NCBI GenBank assembly: GCA_037126765.1
Contig: JBBCBC010000037.1
Span: forward strand, 7,755,263 to 7,819,262
Origin: Stenogyne calaminthoides
Taxonomy: Eukaryota > Streptophyta > Magnoliopsida > Lamiales > Lamiaceae
Reading direction: 5' to 3'
DNA: 64,000 nt
This document shows, one piece after another, positions 46,950 through 60,129 of this stretch. A program made the position numbers and the translations under genes. The notes beneath the pieces are model-generated. The model saw nothing but the letters and a program-made list of their open reading frames with translations. It was not told the origin of the DNA and searched no databases. Position 1 is the stretch's first letter. Each line of letters opens with the position of its first letter.

Positions 46950-49254
46950 ATGGTTAGGCAGAAAGGTCTGACCTTTCATTCTCTGTTTTCTGCAATCATT
47001 CTTTATTCCCTGCGTCCGAGGTTGTGCAGAGCACAAGGGAACCGTACATCAAGTAACAGTTGCGAAACTTATGGAATTTGTGGGGAATTCGGGGTCTGCA
47101 ACCGCCAGGAATCCCCAATTTGTAGCTGTTTGCAAGGATTCAACCCGCGGAATAATCAAGAGTGGAATTCGGGGAACTGGTCCGGTGGGTGTGAGAGAAG
47201 AGTCTCTCTGAATTGTGAAACTGATGGGTTTTTGAATCTCAAGATGATGAAACTTGCGAATTATTCGGAAATGTGGGCTGCCCCAGAAAGTCAGTGTGAA
47301 AATCGATGCTTCAGGAATTGCTCTTGCCTTGCTTTTGGTTATGACTTCAATGCTGGGTGTGTGTTCTGGATTCGACCCTTAATCGACGTTCAGAGTTTTC
47401 CGGGCGGCGCGGCCTCTGATCTTAATATTCGCGTCTCAAGTTCTGAATTAGGTGACTTTTATTATTATTATTTTCTTTACCATTTGTTTATCTGTTGAAG
47501 AATACATAAATATTTATATTTCCGTGATTCTTGTGTTTGCGAGTCAATTTCACGTTTCCTTTATGATGGTTGTTCTGTTCCATTGCAGAAAAGAAGAAGG
47601 ATTCTAAGAAGATCATAATAATTCTGGTGATTGTTGGCCTTTTTATGTTATCTATCTCTATTTTTTGTTATTGGAAATGTAGTAGGAAGCACAGAGGTAC
47701 TATTTTTACAATTGGTCACTTGATTCTAGTAAAATATGAATATGTGCAGCTTTTTACTTAGTTATGCTTTTATTTCCAATTAGGCACAAGAACCATTGAA
47801 TTTACAGAAACAGGTTCTTCTGGTTCTGTTGATAATTCTCGTCGAGATGCATTAAGTCGAGTTAAACTTGAGGATTTACCATTAATAAAATTTGAGATAC
47901 TTGCAAATGCAACCAACAATTTCTCCGAAGCTAACAAGCTTGGGAAGGGTGGTTTTGGCCCCGTTTATAAGGTACACTCACGTGCTTTTTAATCTCATTT
48001 GACCTTATATTTTGTACCATGCTTGTTTGCATATTACGTGCTGAAACTGCTACAACTCTAGGGAGAATTGGCTGATGGACGAGAAATTGCAGTTAAAAGA
48101 CTTGCGGAGGCATCTGGACAAGGGATGCAAGAATTTGTGAATGAAGTTGTCCTAATTTCTAAACTCCAACACAGGAATCTTGTCAAACTATTTGGGTTCT
48201 GTATTGAGGATAAAGAGACGATGTTGATATATGAATACATGCCTCGTAAAAGCTTGGACTTTTACCTATTTGGTCAGTTCATAGTCAAATATAAATATAT
48301 ATTTTGGTCACAATTGGATTTTTATATGATATAGATTTTGCTTTACTAGATCCAACACAAATGGTCTTAGATTGGAGAAAGCGTTTCAACATCATCGAAG
48401 GTACTTGTCGAGGCCTCCTTTATCTACACAGAGATTCTAGATTGAAGATAATCCATCGAGACCTCAAGCCAAGCAACATATTGTTGGATAATGATTGGAA
48501 TGCCAAGATTTCAGACTTTGGCACGGCTAGAATATTCGGGACTATGCAAGATCATGTTAGCACAGCAAGAGTGGTCGGGACATAGTAAGTATAATTGCCG
48601 AAGATGCACAACTTTATCTATATTCTAAGGTGATTCAGTGCTGATGGCTAGCTACTTTGATTTTGTTGCAGTGGATATTTAGCTCCTGAATATGCAATGG
48701 AAGGAAGATTTTCAGAAAAATCCGATGTTTTTAGCTTCGGGGTTATGATACTAGAGATTGCAATTGGGAGAAAGAATACGGGCTTCTACGATCATGATGA
48801 CTCTCTGAACCTTTTAGGACATGTAAGTAAAACCATTTTTTTTTTTTTGACGGAATGCAAGTAAAACTTATAATGGCCTTAGTTTGGTATATTAAAACAA
48901 ACAGATATCTGGATTAGTCTTTTTGACATGATTTTGGTAATTTAGGTACGGAAATTGTGGATTGAGGGCAATGTTGCAACTTTGATAGATCCAACAATAT
49001 CAGGTTCAAGTTACCGGGGAGAAGTGTTGAGGTGCATACATATCGGGTTATTGTGTGTCCAAGAATCACCTAAAGACAGGCCGTCTGTTTCGACTGTGCT
49101 ATCAATGCTAAAGAGTGAGATTATAGAGCTTCCCAAACCGAAGGAATCGGCGTTTACTATAACGCCAAGACGTTCGGAAGCAGGTACAAGTTCTTCTCAG
49201 CACACCAACTTGTCACTTAATAATCTTAATATCACTGACGTTGTTGGCCGCTGA
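46950..49254 (+). CDS. G4B: lectin-less S-domain-family receptor-like kinase, intact
   Basis: Seven exons splice in frame: 46,950-47,451; 47,589-47,696; 47,784-47,971; 48,062-48,272; 48,350-48,584; 48,672-48,822; 48,946-49,254. The product has 567 residues, about 265 fewer than G2B. The signal peptide (cleavage near CRA/QG, about residue 29) is followed directly by EGF-like (CETYGICGEFGVC, CSCLQGF) and PAN (NRCFRNCSCLAFGY) segments, then a membrane helix (about 175-195). The kinase has GKGGFG, VKRL, HRDLKPSN, DFGTAR and GYLAPE. Bulb lectin and S-locus glycoprotein domains are absent. It should be an active RD kinase at the plasma membrane; the ligand is unknown. GYLAPE replaces the usual GYMAPE. 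Confidence 0.9.
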
Positions 49255-49960
49255 TACAATTCTTTTGTATGTAAAAATGATTTAATTTACCTGATTGTAA
49301 ATGCAAAGAATGGAAACTCAGGCCTTGCATTACAATTACATGTACATAGTTTCGATGTGTGGGCTGGCCTTCAGAATTCTGAGTTTCTGTTGGCCCTTCC
49401 AGAGCCCATCTGATTACTCCGATAGTCTTTAATTGTTATGTCAGTACTTTTTTTTTGACGGTGTAAATTATGATTATATTTTGGGACAATTTAAAATTTT
49501 CGATGAACCAGAAAGTAATACGTGGGTTGGAAGTGGATACAATTTTATTAGAAAAATTAATATACCCTTTCACAAAAAAAAAACCCTAAACTGTGATCCT
49601 ACTTTTAATTTATAAATAGTGTTAATATTAGAATTTAATTAAAAAATGGGAGAATTTGAGTATTTTTAAATATATATTAATAGGTCACAAAATTTCATAT
49701 TAACAAATGTGTTTAAAAGTAAGCTAGACCATTTCAATGTTTCTGACAATGACATTCCGTTTAGAGTCTGTTTTATGCATTAAATTTTATTTAATAGGCT
49801 AATAAGATTTAATTATCTATTAAAAACATCAATTAATAATTTAAAAATATATATACACTGTTGAGTTTTATAATGTAAATTTTCTTTAATTAATATAGTA
49901 AGGTAGAAATGGGGGAATTGTGAGAAGAGCGAAAGGTAAACCAATCTGTAACACCATATT

Positions 49961-50487
49961 TAGGGGTGAGTAAAAACCGAAAAATCGAGTCAAATTGAAC
50001 CTAAATATAAATTTAGTTCGGTTAATTTGGTATTCGGTTCGGTTTCGGTTTTTAATTTTAGAATTTTTTATTTTCGGTTTTGGTTACGGTTTTTAAGATA
50101 AAATTATCGAAAAACCAAAAATCGAACCGAAATAATAAATTCTATGTATATAATAATAATAATATTTCATTTATTCATTTTCTAACTTAAATATTACACT
50201 ATATATACATTATATGTTGATTATAAATTTATGTAGTAGTGTAATATCATTGGATTTTATGTTGTGTTATTTAATTTCCGAATTTTACCTAAAAAATAAA
50301 AATGTGTCTCTAAAAATAGTTTAATTTATAATGTCAAATTATTTCGATTATTTCGGTTTTTACCGAAATCGAACCAAATTTTTTAGTTCGGTTATGAGAT
50401 AAAATGGTTCGATTTTAATTTATTATGGTAAATATTTCGATTATTTCAGCTTAGTTCGATAACCGAAAAATCGAATGTTCACCCCTA
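49961..50487. mobile_element. hAT-type MITE (copy B)
   Basis: This is the counterpart of 15,690-16,218, with ends TAGGGGTGA and TCACCCCTA. The left target duplication is ACCATATT (49,953-49,960); the right one reads ATCATATT (50,488-50,495), one base changed. It is the same insertion event, inherited through the segmental duplication. Confidence 0.9.
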
Positions 50488-50767
50488 ATCATATTGGTTG
50501 TTCTTTTCAATCCCGATATCCACACTTACCAACTGGAAGTCTGGAACATTATTAAAAAAAAAAAAAAAAACCTAAAGGAAGCTACGGCCCATTTAAAAAT
50601 AAATCAGAAGGCCCAGAGCATAAATAGCACAGATTTCAGGCGACTCTTTTTTTTTTTTTTTTATTTGCTTTATGCACGGGCTAATTCATTAATTAGATCC
50701 ATTTAAATATGAATTATATACTCACCCCGTTGAATTAATTAGATCCATTTAAATATGAATTATATAC

Positions 50768-50999
50768 TCACCCCGTTCCAATTCTATCTTTACACTATCT
50801 TTTTTCTCGTATTTTGAGAAGCGAGATATTTATTAGTATTTAAAATTATAAAGTGACTTTTAAAAAGGGGTATGATAAATCTATCTCTCTTTATTATATA
50901 TCCCTTTAAAAAACTATTTTATCATTTCAATACTAATAAAAAACTCTTTCGTTTAAAGACGAGAAAAAAGTAAATGTGAATATATAGTTGGAACGGAAA
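50768..50999. mobile_element. Stowaway-like MITE (copy B)
   Basis: This is the counterpart of 16,494-16,723, with the left end CACCCCGTTCCAA and the right end in the GTTGGAACGG form. There is no coding capacity and the ends are approximate. Confidence 0.55.
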
Positions 51000-52369
51000 T
51001 ATTATATAATAACCCCAATGATTGACCTAGAATGTAGGTTTTAGACTTAAGAATTTAGGAATGTGCTCCTCACTAGGTTTCATGTTCACAATAAACTGTG
51101 CACTAGGTGCAATCAAGTGCAACTCTAATTCTTTTAATATAATTTTTAAAGGAATTTTTTTAAATATATTGGTGAATTCTAGTTCCCGAATTAGTCGGTT
51201 CTTGGACTGAACACCAACTTATATAAGAAAAAGAAATATATAAAAAATAAAATTGATCAATATTTGAATCGAGTAAACTGTTGCACCAATCAAGTGCTAC
51301 TCAAATTCTTTTAATTTTTTAAAAGGAATTCTTTTAATATATTGGTGAACTACAAGTTAAATAATCTTATTATAGATATAAACAGTTACCTGGATACTTA
51401 GATATACATTATAGGGTAGTCAAAAGTCTAACATATGAAAGTTAAACGCCTTTCTAATTGTGGTTACAAATTAACGCCATGTAGTTATCTCGAATTGACT
51501 CCAAATTGGAAACTGGTAACATGAATTCCAAGTCTTGCAATAACCTTTGGATTTTTCTTTTTCAATTACTCCTACTATTAATTTATTTATGTTTTATGGT
51601 GTACTATCATTAGTAGCGGTGCTAGACTGCTAGCGGATGTACTAGTCTTGAATATTGAATAGTCACACTTGACAATGAAAAGTGTGGAAATATGTATCAA
51701 ATTATTCAATACGTAATCGATTCATTTATTTTGTTCCATGCACTCGACAAGCCAAAAAGGATGTATCTCATATCTTGAAGTTTTGGTCGCTAGGACCGTT
51801 TCGACAAGTTCTATTTGGAAACGGCCCCTCTACGTTTCTTTTCTGTAAATTTCCGAGAGAAATAGACATAGAATAAAATAATGTGTGAAAATACAAATTG
51901 TGGGACCTCTATATTGTATCTGAAATTTACAACAAATATGCTCAAGAAAATGGAAGGATTCATATCCGTTCCATTTTGTTCAACAAATGTTTTAACACTT
52001 CCTTTTATATTTTCCTACAGTACTAACACTTCCAACTCCAGTGTGTATAGCGTAAAATCTTGTACTCATGTATATTGTGTAGGAATTGCATGATAGTGTA
52101 CCCATATCTTATTGCATATAATTACAGTTTGTCTGATCTACTAAGGCATGCAGGTGTTTTTACATGGGAATGAGTGAAAAAATGTTCCAAAGTAACATCA
52201 TTAACTGGATATGAACTTCATTCTCTATCAGAAAAGGATAATCCACACTAGTTTTTGTAGTGTGATACAACACTTGAATACCACTGAATCAACTGGGAAA
52301 AACTGAAATTTCCATTCCCTGCACTTAGAATTTGGTGAACAAATCATTTAAATTGGGTGAAGATTAGTT

Positions 52370-55009
52370 TCAGCGGCCACCAATTGTGGAGAGAGTAACA
52401 TCATTAAGAGAGGAAGTACTCTGTTGGCTTTGCTGAGATGAACTTGTGCCTGTATAATGCTGGGATGACTTTATACTAAAAGCCGGTTGCTTTGGCTCTG
52501 GAAGCTCTATTGTTTCACTGCTCAACATCGACAGCACTGCAGAAACAGATGGCCTGTCTTTAGGAAGTTCTTGTACACACAATAACCCGATATGTATGCA
52601 CCTGGCTATATCAGATTGGTATGTTGGGCTTGATATTCTCGGATCTATCGAAGCTGAAACATTCTCCTCATTCCACAAATTCCATACCTGGAGTTTCAAA
52701 GGACTATTTAGGAGGACAGCCTTATGAGTTATGAATTAGATAAATAATGAGTAATAAACGCAGTGTGGAATTGTTTCATAAATAAAGGTTAGACTTAGAC
52801 GGTTCATATAAAACCTTCAATTGTACCAATGTACAACACTTAGAGCAAGATGGCTAGTGGCCTTTTCAGGATCATATATGGATTACAGCTTAAGGACATC
52901 CACATCTTAACTTTCTGACAAAGCTTGTGTTAACTAAAATTTGTCTATTGTCAAATAAAAATACAAGTGTTAAAACAAATAGACAATGGTAACAGATGCA
53001 AATTGGGGTGAGTAATATAAACGAAAGTAGAGTCAGTATAATTAAGTTGGCTTACATGCCCCAAAAGGTTCAAAGGGCCATCATGCTGATGGAAGCTTGT
53101 GTTCCTTCTCCCTGTAGCAATCTCAAGCACTAGAACTCCAAAACTAAAAACATCTGATTTTTCCGAAAATCTCCCCTGAATTGCATACTCTGGAGCCATA
53201 TATCCACTGCAAGAAAATCAGATTAGCCATTTATTTTTATTTTGATATGCATTGAATCACCAAGTCAACAAATATAATACTTACTATGTGCCTACCACTC
53301 TTATGGTGCTGACATGATCTTGCTTGGTTCCAAATATTCTGGCCAGGCCAAAGTCGGAAATCTTTGGATTCCACTCATCATCCAACAATATGTTGCTTGG
53401 TTTGAGGTCTCTATGGATTATCTTCGTCCTTGAATCCCTGTGAAGATAAAGGAGGCCTCGACAAATTCCTTCAATAATGTTGTAACGCTTTCTCCAATCT
53501 AGGACGTCTTGCGATGAATCTAGACATGTTTGGCAGATGAAAGTAAATAATGTATTCATTATCAAATCTGAAGTACGATGTTCACAAAGAAAAATCAATC
53601 AAATCTTCCACAGCTACAACATTGGTAAAAGAGAGAAGATATATTTGGACATTAAACTGACCAAATAAGAAAAAGTCCAAGCTTTTATTAGGCATGTATT
53701 CATATATCAGCATTGTCTCTTTGTTATCTACACAACACCCCAACAATCTAACAAGATTCCTGTGTTGTACTTTAGAGATAAGGACAACTTCATTCACAAA
53801 TTCTTGCATCCCTTGTCCAGATGCCTGTGAAAGCCTCTTGACTGCAATTTCTCTTCCATTCAATTCTCCCTGGCGTTTCAGCATTTCATACCCAATGAGC
53901 GATATATAGAAGATAAAGATCATATGAGATGAATAAGCACGAGAGACTACCTTGTAAACGGGGCCAAAACCCCCCTTCCCAAGCTTGTTAGCTTCGGAAA
54001 AATTGTTGGTGGCAGTTGCAAGTATCTCAAGTTTAAACAATGGTAACTCTTGAAGATTGACTTGACTTAGCGTATCCTGAAGAGAAGTATCATCAACAGG
54101 AGCAGATGCTCCCTCTCTTCCAAGTTCAATGGTTTTCTTTCGGCCTAATTTAATTTATGAAAGGAAACACATGACACGAGGAATATTTACAATCATGGGG
54201 TGGGATCAATTTTAAACAGAATTTACCTCTGTGCGTAGCCATCCATTTCCAGGTAAAAAGCGATGAAATGGATATGATAACAAAGGCAACAACAACAACC
54301 AGAACAATAATGATCTTCTTGGAGTTTTTCTTCTTATGACCTGAAACTAAACAGACTTACTTCTATCAGGACACATGCATCATCAACTAGTTAAGAGAAA
54401 AAGTAGATTATATATATAAAAAGCCCAGAAGCAGAAAACAAAGAGCAGAGTTTAATTAGGAATACAATAACCTAGTTCAGAACGTGAGACACGAACATAG
54501 AGATCTGAGGCGCCGGAGGAGCCTGTAGATTTGCGAACGTCGAATAAAGTTCCGCTCCAGAACATACATCCGATACTGCCGTCGTATCCATAGGCTAGGC
54601 AGGAACAGTTCCTCAAACACTGACCTTGACATTGATTTTCCTGCCCTATCCACCGCCTTGTGTAGCCCAATAAATTCATCATCCGAAGCTTCAAAAATCC
54701 GTCATCACTTGTGCCATTACTCCCAGCTGATTCGTCACAGTTGAAAGTGGTTCTCCTCAAACAACCACTGCTCCAGTTGCCTGAATCCCATTCCGTATTG
54801 TTCAGGGGGTAATATCCAGGCAAACACCTACAAACAGGGGATTCTTCTGAATTGCACACCCCAAATGCCCCACACTTGCGAGAGCTTCCACAAGGATTAT
54901 TGCTGTTTCCCTGTGCTTGTGCTCTGCAATATCTCACCCCCAAATTACTGACAACCATAACAGTAAATACAAGACACAGGTTTTTAATCCCAACCATGAT
55001 CACGTGCAC
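52370..55009 (-). CDS. G5B: lectin-less S-domain-family receptor-like kinase, intact
   Basis: Exons on the minus strand are 55,009-54,472; 54,340-54,227; 54,144-53,951; 53,869-53,662; 53,519-53,285; 53,206-53,056; 52,687-52,370. They join in frame to 585 residues. There is a signal peptide (about 1-30, ends near CRAQAQ), EGF-like (CGSSRKCGAFGVC), PAN (GQCLRNCSCLAYGY), membrane helix (IIIVLVVVVAFVIISISSLF), and an RD kinase with GKGGFG, VKRL, HRDLKPSN, DFGLAR, YMAPE and SEKSDV. Lectin and S-locus glycoprotein domains are missing, as in G4B. One EGF serine is arginine here (CRCLPGY against CSCLPGY in G5A). It is inferred to be a plasma-membrane signalling receptor. Confidence 0.9.
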
Positions 55010-57869
55010 AATTCTTACTTCTGAATATTATATTCAAGAAAAACAACTAAAGATTTAATTTTTCCTTTTCCTTTACCGGATTTTAGCATTAAAGAAGATT
55101 ACTTTTTTTTTTTTAATCTCATCACAAGTTCAATATTTTGATTTAAAAGAAAAGGGTTGACCCAGGTCGCATTGGTTTAAAAGTCTTGGTCTGAAAAATA
55201 TGGCATTTGAAATTTTGAATCGGTCTTAATACTATATATAAAAAGTAAAAGTTTGCCAAATTTTGAAGAATGCATATTTGAGTAGTTGTGCGTGTGTGTT
55301 TTGAAATACTTAAAACAGCTTTCAGAAACATTTATTTTTAAACTTTCTCTCACAATTTTTGAAAATAAGTGCTTCTGGAAACTGTAAATAAATGTTTCAA
55401 AACACACCCGTAGTCATACTTCTTTATAATGAAGGGGTGTCTGTACACCACTCTCTAATAAAAACAAGATAAAAACTTGTATAGACATAATTCATGCTAT
55501 AAATCTTGTTTTTATTTCATGACATTTGAATCTATCCAGTGTATGATACGAGTCAAGTTTAGTGATTTAGAAAAATATGTTGAAAATGAGTGAAATTTAT
55601 CAAATAATCCAAGTTCATAGTATAAACATGTGGGAGACCAACTCCAAAAACAAATAGAGTAACTTAATAACTTTAATATAATTAAATTCGAACTATTTAA
55701 TAAAAAGTGGATTACTATTAGGTGTAATCCTAAGATGTTTATTGTAAATAGGTGCAAGCTTTTTGAAACATTACTAATATGTGCAAAAGTGAAGATGTAA
55801 TGTCTTTAATGCTATTACTTTTTCACTTCCTTTTTACAACACTTAACTACCCCATCTTTTATTTTAAAAAAATGGTCCTTCCGTGTAGGGAATTGATGGT
55901 ATTTTAAAATAGGAAGATATGCATACATTCATCTTCAATTTTTTATTTATTGTATTTATGATATCTTCTTCACTATGTTTTGCATCTTATAATGAGGAAT
56001 TCTATTTCATTTATGTAACACCCCGTCCCAATTTTAAATAGAATAATAAAAGAAACGAACTTAATAAAATAAATATTTGATTTAAAGATTTTTCTAATGA
56101 TGGTAGAGCGTATATGTTTGCAAATGTTTTGATTTTTCAGGGAATGTACGAACACTTTGAGCCGGGAGCACTCTTAGCACTGTAACTGAATATTTTATTA
56201 AGGTTTGATTAATAAAATACAACATAAAATTTAATTATCCAAAGATGCATTTTAAAGCTTTTAAACGACTTAAAGTTCTACCAAATGAAAGAAGAGTTGG
56301 TATGCTATGAAACTTGTTTACCGTGAAACTGATTTTTTTTATAGGTATACTCTTTAGTAATATAAGTCACACCCTTCAATTATCACTATGATACTCTCTG
56401 CTATAATATGAATAACACTCTTCACTTTTATTAGTAATACTCTTTATAGTAAAAAGTCACACCCTTTATAGTAAAAAATCACATTCTTTATTAATATAAG
56501 TCACACTCCTTAACCAGTTTCACCGTAAAACTTTTTCACCCTATACTTTGCCATGAAAGAAATATTATATGAACAAATAAATAATAAAATTCGATAATGA
56601 CAACCCTATCGTGTCGAAATAAAATTAAACTACCAAATGATAGTCCAACTATGTTTGTAAATTGTTCCATATAAATATATGTAATTAAAATAATAAATAT
56701 GCCCTCCAAGCGCATCATTTATTCATCTTCCGATTTCAAGTGCAACATTTTCGTATGTGATATTTACATAACATATTAGCTAAGTTAAATATAACAACTA
56801 GATAAATATTGTGTAGTAAATAATTAAAAATGTAAGAAGCTTCCTAAGTAAATATCTAGATATTATTACCATTTGATCATATCTACCATCCATTTTCATC
56901 TACTTTATAAAACTCAATCTCATCCCTCCTTCTTCACCAAGTGGCCGATCGCCCGACCTCTCTCCTGCAAATAGACTTCATCTTCCTCTCTCATCCTACA
57001 CTATATTCCACTCTTAAATTACCAGTTTCCTTTCTAGTCTCAAACCAATTGGCTCTTGTTCCTCCAAGAAGAAAGAAGTCTAGCTCTTCTTCATCATTAC
57101 CAATCTTCGACTTTCTCCTTTTCCATAAGAGGCAACTCCACTGCACCTATGGATGGCATAGCCAACAACAAGCCTATAAAAAATCAGTTTGAATGTTTGT
57201 GAGTTAATGATTTTATTTCATTTACATGAGATATTTAACTGTGGCAAAGAAAAATTCCACTGAGCTAGTTGTTTGCTGTTGAGGGGTGTTGAGGGTAATT
57301 AAATAAATGAATTGATTCTCACACTCACTACAAGCTCGAGCTTTTAGATGAGACGAAATTCTCCCATTTGCTCACCAAAATCTACTTAATATTTTGCAGA
57401 TTAAGAACGGAGTGCGGTGGAGGACTGGTGGATCGCCTCGAGGGTTCATCTAGTTATATTACTTCAAAGATTGATTTCATTGCATGATTTTTGATACATT
57501 TGAATAATGAGTTTTGAGATTTTGCAAGTGTTACTATGGAATTAAGTTGCATCTCTAGGTTAAAGTTGAGTATGTTTTATTTGAAAAAAATTATGTGAAT
57601 TTCTAATGGGTGAATTTTATTTTAAAATATCTGGAGTATAAGGTTTTCCGCTGCTAGTTCTAGAACAAATTCGTCTATTTAGTGAATTTTTGGTCCTCAA
57701 TTATTTTTCTTTCTAAGTGGTCCTCAAAGGTTATACTAAAATTGGGATGTGATAATTACATATGAGACTAAATTAAAAAAATTAATAATTAAGAGACTAT
57801 TTTAATAAATGTATAAAATTATGGGATTATTTTAATTTAATTAAAAAGGGTTGCAATTTTCCCTTTAAT

Positions 57870-58260
57870 AAATTTTGACCATTTCAAATGAAATTTTCCC
57901 AAGATAGGGTATCCTAGAATATTTTAATCATCAATTTTTATTTTCAAAAGGAAAACACTTTGAATTTCTTGCAGCATCAATACTGTATAGATACTCTCGT
58001 CTTTTGAGTTTTGATCATCAATTTTATTTTAACAGAAAAAAGAAAAAAACACTTTGAATTTCTTGCAGCATCAATATGGTATTGATACTTTGGTTACCGT
58101 ACACAATACGTGTTGGGTCAACCCACGGAATAATCAAGAGTGGAATTCAGGGAACTGGTCCGGTGGTGTGAGGAGAATCTCTCTGAATTGTGAGGCTCGG
58201 AGTAATAGGACGACTGATGGGTTTTTGAGCCGTCCAGAAATTTTAGATTGGGTATGCACA
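57870..58260 (+). pseudogene. Relic of a lectin-less receptor kinase, copy B
   Basis: This is the counterpart of 23,400-23,835: G4-like promoter DNA fused to an EGF/PAN coding fragment (NPRNNQEWNSGNWSGG, LNCE, TTDGFL), with no start region, membrane or kinase part. It has lost a further dozen bases after DGFL relative to copy A. Confidence 0.7.
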
Positions 58261-59705
58261 ATTATATAAAGTATAAAATATATAAAAAAAAACATTAAAA
58301 TCATATACAATTCAAAATACAAAAACAAGTTCCACAAAAAAGAGTAAGTAAGTAACATAAACAAAACATAGAATATCTATATATAGTTTAAAAACATATA
58401 ATATTAAAAGTTACGAGCAAAAAGTTTTTTCATTTAAAAATATATTACAATTGTTCTCGACGAGTTCTCATATTTTAAAAGTAATTCAAAATGTTATTAT
58501 TTTTTGGTAGTGTTGTTATAGTTCAATTTGACAACATACTTCACACCATCAAGAAATTTTGTTAATCTACTAAAATTCTCCATTACAATTATTCACATCA
58601 AATTTCCTTCTTTACACTTGTTATGGATCCGTCATTATTACATATGTACAAGGATATATGAGTTGGTGAGAAATTATATATATGTATATATATAAGTTCT
58701 ATTCTATTCTTAATAAATAGTGGTGTTAAAATTGGTTAGTGCATCTTTGTTAATGTCATTCTATCAATCATAGATCAAGTTTCAATTTTTGTTGGTCACA
58801 CTTTTGTTCCTTTATTCTTTCAGGTTTCAATCTTTTGTTGATCACATTTTCATTCCTTTTTTTTTACAAATTATTTGAGGCTAAATATTGAAGATTCTTC
58901 CTTTTATAATCATAATTCAGGTTGAGGTCATTTTTTGCATACTTATTGTTGGAACCACAATTATTAATAATTTAATTGTAAACACTTTTTTTTAATGAAT
59001 AATCTTCACTAAATTCACATTTTTTTATTTGATTATTCATTTTATAAACATATCCTTAGAGAATGATCAGATCAATAGTATTATATATATATATATGTTA
59101 ATACTATATATTGGTAAACTTGATTCAGTTTATGTGGCGAAACCACATTATTTTGTTTATTGCATGGAATTTTTTAGAATATTTACTTCAATTGTGTAAT
59201 TATTAATTTGAGTTCTGCATTGGTTATAATTATTTATTGCAATTGTGTAATTATATTGTATATTGCAGATAATTTTTTTATATTTCACGGAGCATTATTG
59301 TGGATGGGCTTCTTTTCTATTAATAACAATTCTTCTAATTCGATGATTTTTTTTTGTCTAAATATTCATGTTTTGTATATTTAATCTAATGCGATTTTTC
59401 TAATTTGATGAATTTGTTAATTTGATTTTGTGCTGTATATTTAATATGATTTTATTTTTTATATTGCATGATATATTGCAAGGAGTATAGAGGTAAGTAA
59501 TTTGAGTTCTGGATTGATTATGAATGTTTATTGCAATTATGTAATAATTTTATTTATTGCATGGAATTTTTTAGAATATTTACTGCAATTGTATAATTAT
59601 TAATTTGAGTTCTGAATTGATTATGATTGTTTATTGCAATTGTGTAATTATTTTGTAGAATTTTTTTATATTGCACGGAGCATTGAGGTAAATAATTTGA
59701 GTGCT

Positions 59706-59854
59706 CCTAAATTGAGTGGGAGACCCAGGTTCGATTCCTTTGGGAACGAATTGGAGTATGAGAGTTATAAGGTGGCTTGGTGAATTTGTAGAGTGTTTGG
59801 GTGCTTGGTGTACTAACTACTAACATCTAATAACTAACTTTGTCCGACCAAAAA
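59706..59854 (+). mobile_element. SINE, copy B
   Basis: This is the same insertion as 25,294-25,443, flanked by AAATAATTTGAGTGCT on both sides. The B box GGTTCGATTCC is intact. It predates the segmental duplication. Confidence 0.82.
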
Positions 59855-59871
59855 AAATAATTTGAGTGCTA

Positions 59872-60129
59872 AATTAGTTATGGATGGGCTTTTTCTTTTC
59901 TGTTCGTAGCAATTTTTCTAATTTGATGATTTATTAAGAAAAGTAGAGCCATATATAACTTGCTAAAAAAGGAAATGCAAAACTTTGATTGTGACTTCCG
60001 AATTAGTTATGGATGGGCTTTTTCTTTTCTGTTCGTAGCAATTTTTCTAATTTGATGATTTATTAAGAAAAGTAGAGCCATATATAACTTGCTAAAAAAG
60101 GAAATGCAAAACTTTGATTGTGACTTCCG
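59872..60129. repeat. 129-base tandem duplication, copy B only
   Basis: Two nearly identical adjacent 129-base units start at AATTAGTTATGGATGGGC (59,872 and 60,001) and end at GACTTCCG. Each unit spans the junction of the 0.9-kb deletion specific to copy B, so the deletion came first. Confidence 0.9.

Larger units (their letters stand above)
49255..52369. other. Intergenic region between converging G4B and G5B
   Basis: This is collinear with 14,983-18,091, with no gene. It contains the same hAT MITE, 46-base tandem pair (about 50,684-50,775) and Stowaway-like MITE. Differences from copy A are small indels and substitutions. Confidence 0.7.
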
